Below, piece by piece: positions 26,101 to 36,312 of a stretch of 64,000 nucleotides of DNA. Numbering within the stretch: position 1 is the first letter of the stretch; each line of letters begins with the position of its first letter. A program made the translations under genes and the position numbers. The notes beneath the pieces are model-generated. The model saw only the letters and a program-made list of their open reading frames with translations. It did no database searches and had not been told where the DNA came from. The stretch is from Amphiura filiformis (lineage: Eukaryota > Echinodermata > Ophiuroidea > Amphilepidida > Amphiuridae), in the NCBI RefSeq assembly GCF_039555335.1, contig NC_092628.1:71329706-71393705 (forward strand). Reading direction: 5' to 3'.

Positions 26101-27126
26101 ATATTCGATACACTTTTGATATAAATTATGTATGAAATGTATATGAAATGAAAGGATAAAAATTTGAACGCAAATTTGATACAGTTTAAATTGGAACCCT
26201 CATTTGATACAGTAACATATTCGATACACTTTTGATATAAATTATGTATGAAATGTGTATGAAATGAAAGGATAAAAATTTGAACGCTAATTTGATACAG
26301 TTTAAATTGGAACCCTCATTTGATACAGTAACACATTCGATACACTTTTGATATAAATTATGTATGAAATGTGTATGAAATGAAACGATAAAAATTTGAA
26401 CGCTAATTTGATACAGTTTAAATTGGAACCCTGATTTGATACAGTTACTTATTTGATACACTTTTGATATAATTATGTATCAAATATGTATGAAATGAAA
26501 GGATACATTTCATTTGATTCTTTTTTGATACATTATCTTGGCATTTGATACACTTTTGATATGTATAAAATGTGTATGCAATGTTAATTTGATACAGTTT
26601 TGATACATAAAAGTGTATGAAATGAGGGTTCCAATTCAAAGCCTTTTATTTCATACATTTTTCATACGTATCAAAAGTGTATCAAATTTCAGCCAGGGAA
26701 TTATGTATGATTTTGATTGATGTTTATTTTTTTCATAGCTCGTGAACATTGAGGATTCTCATGAGTTCGACCCAGTAACCAAGCATGTTAACATCGTGGG
26801 TGCGTACATGACTTTGATGGAAGATTCTGGCGAGTTGCGTCATGACATGACGCTGCCTCGCGGTGACTTGGGAAAAGTAATTCGAAAGAAATTTGACAAC
26901 GAAGAAGATATTTTTGTAAGTGTCTTTTATTTTAAACATTCAAATTTCCGCTATAAACTGTTGCCTTACTCGATATTACTCGACTTCGTTTAAATTTTAA
27001 ATTTAAGGCTTTGATAAAATTTATTATTTCTTATACGCACAGGTAACCGTATTGGAAGCTATGGGAGAAGAAGCGGTCATCGGCACCAAGAATATCTCTG
27101 CAAAGTACATGATGAAAGAAGACTAA
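20178..27126 (+). CDS. EIF5A: eIF5A, copy 2: complete four-exon gene
   Basis: Exons 20178-20342, 21433-21537, 26739-26915 and 27043-27126 join in phase 0 at GT/AG borders to give 176 residues; the family norm is ~155. Residues 1-90 are the SH3-like domain, with [17 protein letters not shown] and the hypusination loop PGKHGHAK, where K50 is the lysine normally modified by deoxyhypusine synthase and hydroxylase. Then come [18 protein letters not shown] and the OB-fold. The usual STSKTGKHGHAK loop reads [12 protein letters not shown] here, so the residues just before the hypusine glycine are changed. Exon 3 begins LVNIED and holds a 15-residue excess before [10 protein letters not shown]; a second acceptor at 26783 would remove it, giving 161 residues. 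The C-terminus extends past the usual end with KYMMKED. The introns are 1.1, 5.2 and 0.13 kb, and the second is mostly satellite. No frame break is seen, but expression is unproven. Confidence 0.92.
20995..21300 (+). repeat. Scattered copies of the 34-bp satellite unit in intron 1
   Basis: Three solitary copies of CTACTGCTGATG..AGCATTGATGAAGTA occur near 21006, 21135 and 21260. The first two share a longer flank beginning ATGTCTGAAAAGCT, which indicates a ~130-bp duplicated block. A poly-C run lies between them near 21066. Confidence 0.7.
22610..23220 (+). repeat. Degenerate tandem array built on GTATCAAAAGTGTATCAA
   Basis: The core AAAGTGTATCAAATTGGACTT and variants recur about fifteen times, in a loose higher-order pattern with segments such as AAATTCTGGCTGC and GGTGGCTAGAGGTATATC. 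It lies in intron 2 of eIF5A copy 2. A + strand reading frame across it (22781-23212) is a repeat artefact. Confidence 0.85.
23890..24075 (+). repeat. Short-period array of the same core
   Basis: Roughly a dozen copies of CTGTATCAAAAGTGTAT(A/C)AAAA in tight succession, same orientation as 22610-23220. It ends at GGCATGTATCAAAAATAGGG, just before the array turns to the opposite orientation. Confidence 0.85.
24105..26500. repeat. ~116-bp minisatellite, about 20 units, opposite orientation
   Basis: The anchor TTGGAAC recurs near 24113, 24233, 24351, 24462, 24572, 24687, 24803, 24919, 25035, 25152, 25266, 25382, 25497, 25613, 25729, 25847, 25963, 26077, 26192, 26309 and 26424. Each unit contains TGATACACTTTTGATATAA, the reverse complement of the core to its left, then ATGTATGAAATG and GAAAGGATAAAAATTTGAA. 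Pairs of units repeat together, which suggests higher-order duplication. All of it is intronic in eIF5A copy 2. The - strand frames through it are low-complexity artefacts. Confidence 0.93.
26739..26783 (+). promoter_or_regulatory. 45-nt exon extension removable by a second splice acceptor (eIF5A copy 2)
   Basis: The first acceptor, TTTTTTTCATAG at 26738, has a strong pyrimidine tract. A second AG at 26782-26783, in ACCAAG, is followed by [12 protein letters not shown] in frame. Use of it leaves exactly 132 nt, the length of the equivalent exon in copy 1, and a normal eIF5A length. The second site has no pyrimidine tract, so its use is uncertain. Confidence 0.45.
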
Positions 27127-27274
27127 GAGAATGGTCAACGTCATCACCAGTAATGCTTTAAAATAATGGTGTCATTTAGTACACATTATTTGTATATATA
27201 TAACCAAATTTTTGTAAAAGTTATGGCAAATTGTTCATTTATCCAAAAGGATTCAGAAAAAGAATAGTTTGCAC

Positions 27275-27503
27275 TACATGGTATATCGTAATGATTGGTA
27301 CCCATCATTTTTTATGTTTATTGAAAAGCCTGCCACTTCCAAATACAACATTGGATACTCTTGAAATGTCCAGAATGTAGTTTATGACTTGTTTTACAAT
27401 TAATCTACCAAATATTTGGATCTTATGTTGAGTTTTTGATGTGTCAGGCTCATCCATAATCAATGAAAAGTGATGGGTACCAATCATTTTAATACACCTT
27501 GTA
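27275..27503. mobile_element. Tc1/mariner-like MITE with TA flanks
   Basis: The ends CATGGTATATCGTAATGATT and CAAGGTGTATTAAAATGATT (the right end reverse-complemented) both continue into GGTACCCATCA, with TA at 27275-27276 and 27502-27503. A relative lies at 43944-44189, sharing the GGTACCCATCA and TTATTGAAAAGCCT segments. It lies ~150 bp after the eIF5A copy 2 stop codon and could be in its 3' UTR. Confidence 0.7.
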
Positions 27504-28380
27504 TCTATAATTAAAGTTACTATTACGTAGAAGATAACAAAGGTCAAACACCATGAAATGCTATTTTAATCCTGTTTACACAACAATCTTTTTCACAAAT
27601 ATTTGTGACCCAAGATTCCGAAAACTTGGCTATACGCCACTGCGTCATAGTGACATTATGTGGGGAATGTTTGTACCTATGTATCACTGGATAGAGGAGA
27701 CCCATAGCTATACATTGGTACCAAATATAATGGTATAACGTTATAATCATGATAATTGAAAATTAAGGTGGTTGCACCCGTCCCCCTTCGTAGTCCGTGT
27801 TACAAAATATGGCTAGGGTTAAAGTAAGTTTCATAAGAATGGAAATAATAATATATAATTTGTGGCTCTTGTTATTCGACATTTTCTGCCATGTCTGTCT
27901 TTGTATCGACTCTCTATAATTGCAGAACTGACATCTGTAATATGTACCACCCTCTGTAACGTACTTTTCAGACCCTGTAAGAATTTCGGTTTGGTCGAAA
28001 ATGTAGGCCTACACCATAATCTGTATACCACCCTCTATAACGTATTTTTCAGACCTGCGAAAAATTCAGCTTTGTTAAAAATGTACATTATCATCTCATA
28101 TCACGTGATAAATTGAATTTAAATTTACATTTTAAGTTAAAATTTTCCGTAAATTTATTGTCTCCATGCGAATGTTACGGCGACATGCTTCATTAAACTA
28201 CGTTTTTATATTTCAAAAATAGTACAATGGCCGTATTTATTTATAAGGAACATTTCCTTACGACTGTTAAAATCAGTAAGTCTATGTCGTGTTTTTATCT
28301 AAATATTATTATTTTCTAAAAATAATGATGGGGGCTAAACTGGGTCTACTTAAACTTTAGTGATTACAAGTTAAGTGTTG
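27504..28380. other. Non-coding interval
   Basis: No gene was recognised. A direct repeat of ~70 bp is visible: TGTACCACCCTCTGTAACGT near 27942 and ATACCACCCTCTATAACGTA near 28023, each followed by TTTTTCAGACC-like sequence and a similar tail ending AAAATGTA. Confidence 0.5.
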
Positions 28381-28750
28381 ATATTATGCAGTGGCGTAGC
28401 CAGGATTTTGGACCCAAGGGGGCACAGCTTGTAAATATACCGACGGAAATATTTTTTGCCGACGGAAGTTGTGATTTGTTGACCCAAAAAATTTTTGCAT
28501 GGTTTGAAAAAGTGAAGAGAAAAAAAAAAAAGAAGAAAAAAAAGAGGATAATATGCGGTAACAAATTCACAATTTTTAATAATTGTTTTACAAGTCTCCC
28601 CATTTTTCTGTCACCCTGGGTAAAACATAGTCTATTGTTAACCCAATTTTTTTTCTTTCACCAAGGCCTTCAGTATACCGACGGCCTTACATGAATCGAC
28701 GGCCATGACGAGCGGGGGGCACCGGCCCCTGCCACCCCCCTGATATTATG
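28381..28750. mobile_element. hAT-type MITE with exact 8-bp target duplication
   Basis: The element 28389-28742 starts CAGTGGCGTAGCCAGGATTT and ends CCCCTGCCACCCCCCTG. It is flanked on both sides by ATATTATG (28381-28388 and 28743-28750). Eight-bp duplications and CAG..CTG ends are the signature of hAT superfamily transposases. 354 bp, non-coding. Confidence 0.88.
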
Positions 28751-28964
28751 TATGATGGCACTGAGTCTAATTCTTTCTGTTGATTGTGAGGTAACGTCAA
28801 GGGGCTGCGGATGTGAATAGTAATGGTCCTCTCAAATAATGATGTATTTTTGAATATTCATGTTTGTGTGTTAAATCAAATAAACGTATTATTCTTCAGC
28901 CTTTTAAATTGAAAAATGATGCATTATGCACTTGTAGAATTCTAGAACAATGAAAGTGCAAGTC

Positions 28965-29326
28965 GTCACCCTCATAACCAAATTGCCCAAGTCATTTTTG
29001 AGGTTTTGAGTTTTTCTGCTTAACAACATTGAGAGCGCCACCATAACATCTTTGTAATTAATTGTCTACCTAAATCTGTGAGTGTAAAAGCATTTTCAAT
29101 GACTTAGACAGTTATTCCAGGACTTGTACCACTATCAGTAATGTTATCTTTATCATTAGTTTGAATATGTAAATCTTGTGCACATAATTATGCCTATTTT
29201 AATTTCACCACCACCAACGCAACACCAACACTACACCATCATTACGTCACCCTAGTAACCAAATTGCCTACGTCATTTTTCATTTTCTGCAAAAAATGAC
29301 TTAGTCAATTAGGTTACGAGGATGTC
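28965..29326. repeat. Palindromic repeat cluster around GTCACCCT..AACCAAATTGCC
   Basis: GTCACCCTCATAACCAAATT near 28967 and GTCACCCTAGTAACCAAATT near 29247 are direct copies. The second folds onto AATTAGGTTACGAGGATG near 29308, making an ~85-bp hairpin. Related ends occur in the MITE at 61042-61288. Confidence 0.65.
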
Positions 29327-29781
29327 GAAGTGCTCTCTTATTGTATTTATTATGTATGTATAGCCTATAATCATCAATTATGCATGGTTTTGATGTTTTG
29401 AATATTGCAACAACTTTTGCAGACTTGTACTCAATCACTCTGGAAAGTAATGCATGCAAAATGATACAGTGATCATTACTGAATGTCATTGCTGAATAAT
29501 TTAATTGGATGTTTATAATGCTGCCAGTTACTTATATGATGGTTAAAATTGCCTGAAAATGCCAATAAAAAGTGTATGTGTGTGTGGGTGTAAGATGTAG
29601 AAGGAATATGTTTGCAAATTAAAACTAAATTAATATATACATTGTGTCTTGTTTATTGTTGTTCACGATGAACTGCTGCAGCGGTATAGGTATAGATAAA
29701 GTAGTACCGGTAAGTTCGTGATATCAGAAATGTTAACGAAGTAGCTATCTGCTGCTGATACAGGTATTGATGAAGTAGATA

Positions 29782-30312
29782 CAGGCGCGTAGCAAGCGGG
29801 GGACAGGGTGGACGAAGTCCATGGGCCCCGAGGGTTCAGGGGCCCCGAGCACAAAAGCAAAAATTAAATAAGGGCTGATAATGGAGAGCAGGGCCGGATT
29901 TACCATTGGGCCAGATGGGCCCGTGTCCAGGGCCCCCAAAATTGCCCTATGCATCTTTCTTTTAACCCCAATAACAGCATGTTTTTTGGCCAAAATAGTA
30001 AAATTTTCCGCGCTTCGCGCGCATTCAAAGGGTTAACTTAATGTTGATCTGAGCTAAAATAGTCTGAAGTTGAATTTTTTCGCGTGCTTTGCGCGCAAAT
30101 GTCCTATTAACATCGTTAATATGTTATTCCCCCTCTATATTATATGTAGGCCTAAACCAAAACTTGGCCACATGCCTTCCTCGGCACGTGAGTTCGGGGC
30201 CTCCTGACTTTGGCCTGGCCCAGGGCCAACATAAGATAAGTCCCACCCTGGTTACAAGGGCCCCGGTACTTCTCCTTGTCCATGGGCCCTTGATGCTCTT
30301 GCTACGCCCCTG
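29782..30312. mobile_element. hAT-type MITE with exact 8-bp target duplication, inside satellite DNA
   Basis: The left end CAGGCGCGTAGCAAG and the right end CTTGCTACGCCCCTG are inverted copies. AGTAGATA occurs on both sides (29774-29781 and 30313-30320). The target is a copy of the 34-bp satellite, visible at 29695-29780 and continuing after 30313. 531 bp, GC-richer than its surroundings, with CGCGCTTCGCGCGC-like patches inside. Confidence 0.88.
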
Positions 30313-33300
30313 AGTAGATATCTACTGGCAATATAAGTAGCTACGAGTGTCGGTCACACTGTTACAAAACCCCAGTATTTTAACTGGCAGCTGACGGGAC
30401 TCCAGTTAAAATACCCTAAAATCACATAGGTCGTTGAAAAACCTATTTTGTACATAATGTTTATCCGCGGTAAACGGGAAATAACGGGCACATGCCAAAT
30501 AGTGGTAATTGTGAAAAACGGTAGCTGGCAGCCAGGATTCCAGTTATAATACCGTAAAATAACCGTTGGGCCAACTATTGTCCAACCATTCGCAAATATG
30601 AAATTAGCCCAATGAGACAAAACCATGAACAAATATAAAATGCAGCTGGTGATGCAATCTATGTTTTCAGGAACTCTTAGAAATAGGTATCAGTATTGGT
30701 GCAGCAGTTTCCCACTGCAGATGCCAATATTAATGAAGTAGCTATCTACTGCTGATATCAGTATTGATGAGGTAGCTATCTACTGCTGATGTTAGTATTG
30801 ATGAAATAGTAATACTGCTGATGTCAGTATTAATGAAGTAGCTATCTACTGCTGTAATCAGTATTGATGAAGTAGTCATCTACTGTAGTTGACTACTGCT
30901 GATGTCAGTATTAATGAAGTAGGCCTACCTATCTACTGCTGATATCAGTATTGATGCAATAGTTATCTACTGCTGATGTCAGTTTTAGTAGTTCGCTGCA
31001 GCTATCGTCAGTATTGGTGAAGTAGCTATCTACTGCTGATATCAGTATTGATAAAGTAGTTATCTATACTGCTGATGTCAGTATTAATGATGTATCTATC
31101 TTCTGCTGATATCAGTATTGATGAAGTAGTTAACTATTGCTGATGTCAGTTTTAATGAAGTAGCTATCTTCTGCTGATATCAGTATTGATGAAGTAGTTA
31201 TGTACTGCTGATGTCAGTGTTGACGAAGAAGATATCTACTGCTGATATCGGTATTGATGAAGTTGTCATCTACTGCTGATGTTAGTATTAATGAAGTATC
31301 TATCTTCTGCTGATATCAGTATTGATGAAGTAGCTATCTTCTGCTGATATCAGTATTGATGAAGTAGCTATCTTCTGCTGATATCAGTATTGATGAAGTA
31401 GCTATCTTCTGCTGATATCAGTATTGATGAAGTAGTTATCTACAGTAAATGCCAGTTTCGATGTTATCTACTTCAGATGTCAGTATTGACGAAGTAGATA
31501 TCTACTGCTAATATCAGGGTTGACTAAGAAGCTATCTCCTGCTGATATCAGTATTGATGAAGTAGTAATCTACTGCTGATGTCAGTATTGGTGAAGTAGT
31601 TACATATTTCTGATGCCAGTATTAATGAAGTAGCTATCTTCTGCTGATATCAGTGTTGATGAAATAGCTATCTACTGATGATGTCAGTATTGATGAATAC
31701 ATATTCTGATGCCAGCGTTAATGAAGTAGCTATCTTCTGCTGATATCAATATCGATGAAGTATATACTTCTGATGTCAGTATTAATGAAGTAGCTATCTT
31801 CTGCTGATATCAGTGTTGATGAAATAGCTATCTACTGCTGTTGACAGTTTTGATTAAGTAGTTTGCTACAGCTAACGTCAGTATTGATGAAGTAGTTATC
31901 TACTGTTGATGTCAGCATTAATGAAGTAGCTATCTTCTGCTGATATCAGTATTGACGAAGTAGCTATCTACTGCTGATATTGGTGTTGATGAAGCAGCTA
32001 TCTACTGTTGATAAAATAGCTTTCTACTGTTGATGACAGTATTGATGAAGTAGCTATCTACTGCTGATGTTAGCATTAATGAAGTAGCTATCTACTGTTG
32101 ATAAAATACCTATTTACTGTTGATGACAGTTTTGATGAAGTAGTTCGCTGCAGCTATCGTCAGTATTAATGCAGTTGTCATCTACTGCTGATGTCAGTTT
32201 TAATGAAGTAGCTATCTTCTGCTGATATCAGTATTGATGAAGTAGTTAATTACTACTGATGTCAGTATTAATGCAGTAGCGTTCTACTGCTGATATCAGT
32301 AATGATGAATTAGATATCTGCTACTGATATCAGTGTTGACGAAGACGCTATCTACTACTGATTTCAGTATTAATGAAGTAGTCATCTACGGCAGATGTTA
32401 GTATTAATGACGTAGCTATCTTCTGCTGATATCAGTGTTGATGAAATAGCTATCTAACTGATGATGTCAGTATGTCAGTATTGATGAAGTAGTCATCTAC
32501 GGCAGATGTTAGTATTAATGAAGTAGCTATCTTCTGCTGATATCAGTATTGATAAAGTAGTTATCTACAGTAAATGCCCGTTTTGATGAAGTAGTTATCT
32601 ACTTCAGATGTCAGTATTGACGAAGTAGATATCTGCAGTTGATGAAGTAGCTATCTTCTGCTGATATCAGTATTGATGAAGTAGCTATCTTCTGCTGATA
32701 TCAGTATTGATGAAGTAGCTATCTTCTGCTGATATCAGTATTGATGAAGTAGTTATCTACAGTAAATGCCAGTTTCGATGAAGTATTTATCTACTTCAAA
32801 TGTCAGTATTGACGAAGTAGATATCTACTGCTAATATCAGGGTTGACTAAAAAGCTATCTACTACTGATATCAGTATTGATGAAGTAGTCATCTACTGTT
32901 GATGTAAGTATTAATGAAGTAGTTACATATTTCTGATGCCGGCGTTAATGAAGTAGCATATTCTGCTGATATTAATACTGATGAAGTACTTATCTACTGC
33001 TGATGTCAGTATTGATGAAGTATATACTTCAGATGTCAGTATTAATGAAGTAGCCATTTTCTGCTGATATCAGCGTTGAAGAAGCTATCTACTACTGATA
33101 TCAGCATTGATGAAGTAGTCATCTACTGCTGATGTCAGTATTGATGAAGTAGTTATATATTTCTGATGCCAGTATTAATGACGTATCTTCTGCTGATATC
33201 AGTGTTGATAAAATAGCTATTTACTGCTGATGACAGTTTTGATGAAGTAGTTCGCTACAGCTAACGTCAGTATTGATGAAATAGTTATCTACTGTTGATG

Positions 33301-34111
33301 TCAGCATTAATGAAGTAGCTATCTTCTGCTGATATCAGTATTGATGAAGTAGCTACCTACTGCTGATGTTAGCATTAATGAAGTAGCTATCTACTGTTGA
33401 TAAAATAGCTTTCTATACTGTTGATGACAGTTTTGATGAAGTAGTTCGCTGCAGCTATCGTCAGTATTAATGCAGTAGTTATCTACTGCTGATGTCAGTT
33501 TTAATGCAGTAGCTTTCTACTGCTGATATCAGAAATGATGAATTAGATATCTGCTACTGATATCAGTGTTGACGAAGAAGATATCTACTGCTGATATCAG
33601 TATTAATGAAGTAGTCATCTATGGTTGATGTCAGTATTATTGAATTAGATATCTTCTGCTGATATCAGTATTGATGAAGTAGTTATCTACAGTACAGATG
33701 TCAGTATTGAGGAATTAGATATATGCTACTGATATCAGTGTTGACGAAGAAGATATCTACTGCTGATATCAGTATTAATGAAGTAGTCATCTATGGTTGA
33801 TGTCAGTATTATTGAATTAGATATCTCCTGCTGATATCAGTATTGATGAAGTAGTCATCTACGGCTGATATCAGTAATGAAGTAGCTATCTTCTGCTGAT
33901 ATCAGTATTGATAAAGTAGTCATCTACTGCTGATGTCAGTATTTATGAAGAAGTTACATAATTATGATGCCAGTATTAATGGAGTAGCTATCTTCTGCTG
34001 ATATCAGTGTTGATGAAATAGCTATCTAACGGATGATGTCAGTATTTATGAAGTAGTTACATATATCTGATGCCAGCGTTAGCTATCTTCTGTTGATTTC
34101 AATATTGATGA

Positions 34112-35224
34112 AGTACAGGGTGAGTAAAAAAAACTGCAATAGAGCAAAGAATCGATATTTATGTAAGAACAAAGTCGAACTTTCCCATTATTGAAAGGTT
34201 CAATAAATGCCACACTCAATGGCCACCTTCTAAAATAAGCATGTCTTACTTCAATGAAGCACAGTTTACTATATACCCATTTATTTTGCTCTGAGCTTAT
34301 CTTGTTTGCTACTGAGTTCAATTTGAACTTGCTTTAATTTTTTTGACTTGAATTTGTTTTTAAACTACACACAGCATGTAGTTTTCGTTGTTTGCTTTAT
34401 ATTTTGTTGTCTGTCCCTGAAGAAGAGCAGTTTATCTGCTCGAAACGTCGGTTGTTTTTTGTCTGTTTGGTTTTGTTTGTCTGCTCCAGGTATTTTGTAC
34501 TGTTTTGCTGACACTTCTGTGGGCTCTGAAATTGGCAATTTTTGGCCATCGAACTTTGCCTGTTTTGGTACCTACATTGGTTGTTTGGTTTACCGAGTGT
34601 GCACAGTGATTTACATCATTGATCCTTGTTGTTTTTGCAGGTTTAGCACTTTTGTGAGCATTGGAACTGGTAATTTTTGGCTATCGAACTTTGCCTACTT
34701 CCTATGCCTACATTTGCTGGTTTTGCCCCCCCTGCAGATTGTCTAGTCTGTATTTTACATGTTTCCCCACATCAAATTGGTGTACCTTGCTCGTTTTCTT
34801 TTCTAACATTACTTTAAGTCCTTCATATCTCAATCGACTCCAACTCCAGTTTTTTTAAATCCCAATATGTCAACATATCCCTCTATAGCTTACGTCCTCG
34901 CAACGTTAGCCGGTTTGACACTTGTTCGGTTTTTGCCGACTTTATGAGGGCTTGGCATGACAACACACCGACACACCGAGGACATTTGGACTTGTAAAAA
35001 TGTCGTAATTTTCAGGTCCTCGGTTTACTATATTAGTAAGGCAAGTAGGCTAGGTGTGGGGTGTGTTTGTATGTGTGTAAATATTTTTATTAGATAAATT
35101 ATGAAACTTAGGCCATTATAAGGGGGTGTTTGTTTCAGGCCTTCAGAATCTGAGCATCTCCTCATTCAAATGTGTATTTATTGTTGTTGTATATTTGTGA
35201 ATGAAAATAAAGATTGATTGATTG
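34112..35224 (+). mobile_element. LINE/retroelement 3' portion inserted in the satellite
   Basis: The array stops near 34110 and resumes at 35225. The insert ends AAAATAAAGATTGATTGATTG, a polyadenylation motif plus a short tetranucleotide tail typical of non-LTR retroelements. It contains the segment CTGAAGAAGAGCAGTTTATC followed by TGCTCGAAACGTCGG, of a kind common in metazoan retroelement 3' regions. A 132-codon frame at 34348-34746 includes KKSSLSARNVG but no recognisable domain. The 5' end is not sharply defined and the insert may be composite. Confidence 0.6.
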
Positions 35225-35523
35225 TATTGATGAAGTAGTTATATATTGGTGATATCAGTATTGATGAAGTAGCTATCTACTGCTGATATCAGTATTGATG
35301 AAATAGCTATCTACTGCTGATAGCAGTATTGGTCAAGCAGTTATTTAACTGCTGATATCCAATATTGATGAAGAGATATTTACCGCCGATATCAGTACTA
35401 CTCCTGATATCAGTATTGATGACGTAGCCATCTACTGCTGATATCAGTATTCATAAAGTAGCTATCTACTGCTGATATCAGTATTGTTGAAGTACTTCTA
35501 CTTTTGATGAGGTAGCTATCTAT

Positions 35524-35903
35524 CAGTATTCTGTCGGTCCGTGCCACGTCACTTCCGGTTGATGATGCGACTCACGGTCGAGTGAAAACATTCGATTTTT
35601 GTTGATGATTTCTGTCATTGGTGTTATGTAAATTTCGATCGCAAATAGTCAGTGGAATCAAACAACCGTTTCTAAGTCTTCAGAGTGGAAGAAACTTACT
35701 TGATTTACCGTTTATATACTGACAGACTTAAAATTAAATTCAATGGTCGAGTGTCGTTTTCTCCGAAATTGAGGGTCACTCCAGCAACATCGCTATGTAG
35801 CCTCCTTCACAGCCGGTTTCTGTTGTTCACAACAAACCGTGAGCCACATGCAGTTTGGGCCCGAGACTAGAGATAACCCGGATGTCCGACCGACAGAATA
35901 CTG
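35524..35903. mobile_element. 380-bp MITE inserted in the satellite
   Basis: CAGTATTCTGTCGGTC at 35524 is inverted as GACCGACAGAATACTG ending at 35903. The outer CAGTATT also matches the satellite unit, so the exact border is ambiguous by a few bases. No recognised ORF. Confidence 0.7.
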
Positions 35904-36203
35904 CTCATGGTAGTATTGATGAAGTAGCTATATTCCGTTGATATCAGAACTGATGAAGTAATTATCTACTGCTGATGTCAGTATTGATGAAGTAATTATC
36001 TACTGCTGATGTCAGTATTGATGAAGTAGCTATCTTCTGCTGATATCAGTATTGATGAAGTAGTTATCTTCTGCTGATATCAGTATTGATGAAGTAGTTT
36101 TCTTCTGCTGATATCAGTATTGATGAAGTAGTTTTCTACTGCTGATATCAGTATTGATGAAGTTGTAGCTATCTACTACTGATAATACTGATACTGCTGA
36201 TAT

Positions 36204-36312
36204 TAAAACTGGGCTTTTCGGTATTAAACCCCATAAGCCTTTGTGGGTAGGCCTGAGATGTTGGCTTTTTCGGTAAACCCCATAAGCCTTTGTGGGTAGA
36301 CCTGAGATGTCG
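36204..36312. repeat. ~56-bp tandem duplication
   Basis: CCCCATAAGCCTTTGTGGGT followed by AGGCCTGAGATGT, then the same with AGACCTGAGATGT. Two copies, directly after the satellite ends. Confidence 0.85.

Larger units (their letters stand above)
30660..36190 (+). repeat. 34-bp satellite array, >100 units, interrupted twice
   Basis: The core unit is GATATCAGTATTGATGAAGT followed by AGCTATCT(A/T)CTGCT, 34 bp in total. Two variants, GATATCAGTATTGATGAAGT and GATGTCAGTATTAATGAAGT, often alternate and give a 68-bp higher-order period; longer blocks also recur (31330-31500 resembles 32630-32830). The array is broken by a LINE-like insertion (34112-35224) and a MITE (35524-35903), and it resumes in the same orientation after each. 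It has repeats throughout with no spacer DNA. Confidence 0.95.

Noticed and set aside
24224-26461. Series of ~90-codon - strand frames with recurring KLYQIS-like peptides
   Set aside because: They follow the 116-bp minisatellite, are low complexity, restart every few units and lie in an eIF5A intron.
29882-30240. A further nested hAT element starting CAGGGCCGGATTTACC
   Set aside because: No matching inverted end or 8-bp duplication could be found, so its borders cannot be supported.
34348-34746. 132-codon membrane-like frame rich in Phe, Leu and Cys
   Set aside because: It is T-rich retroelement 3' sequence inside the satellite; hydrophobicity follows from base composition.
30660-36190. CRISPR-like array of short repeats
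   Set aside because: The 34-bp units are contiguous with no unique spacers, and the genome is eukaryotic with introns; it is a satellite.
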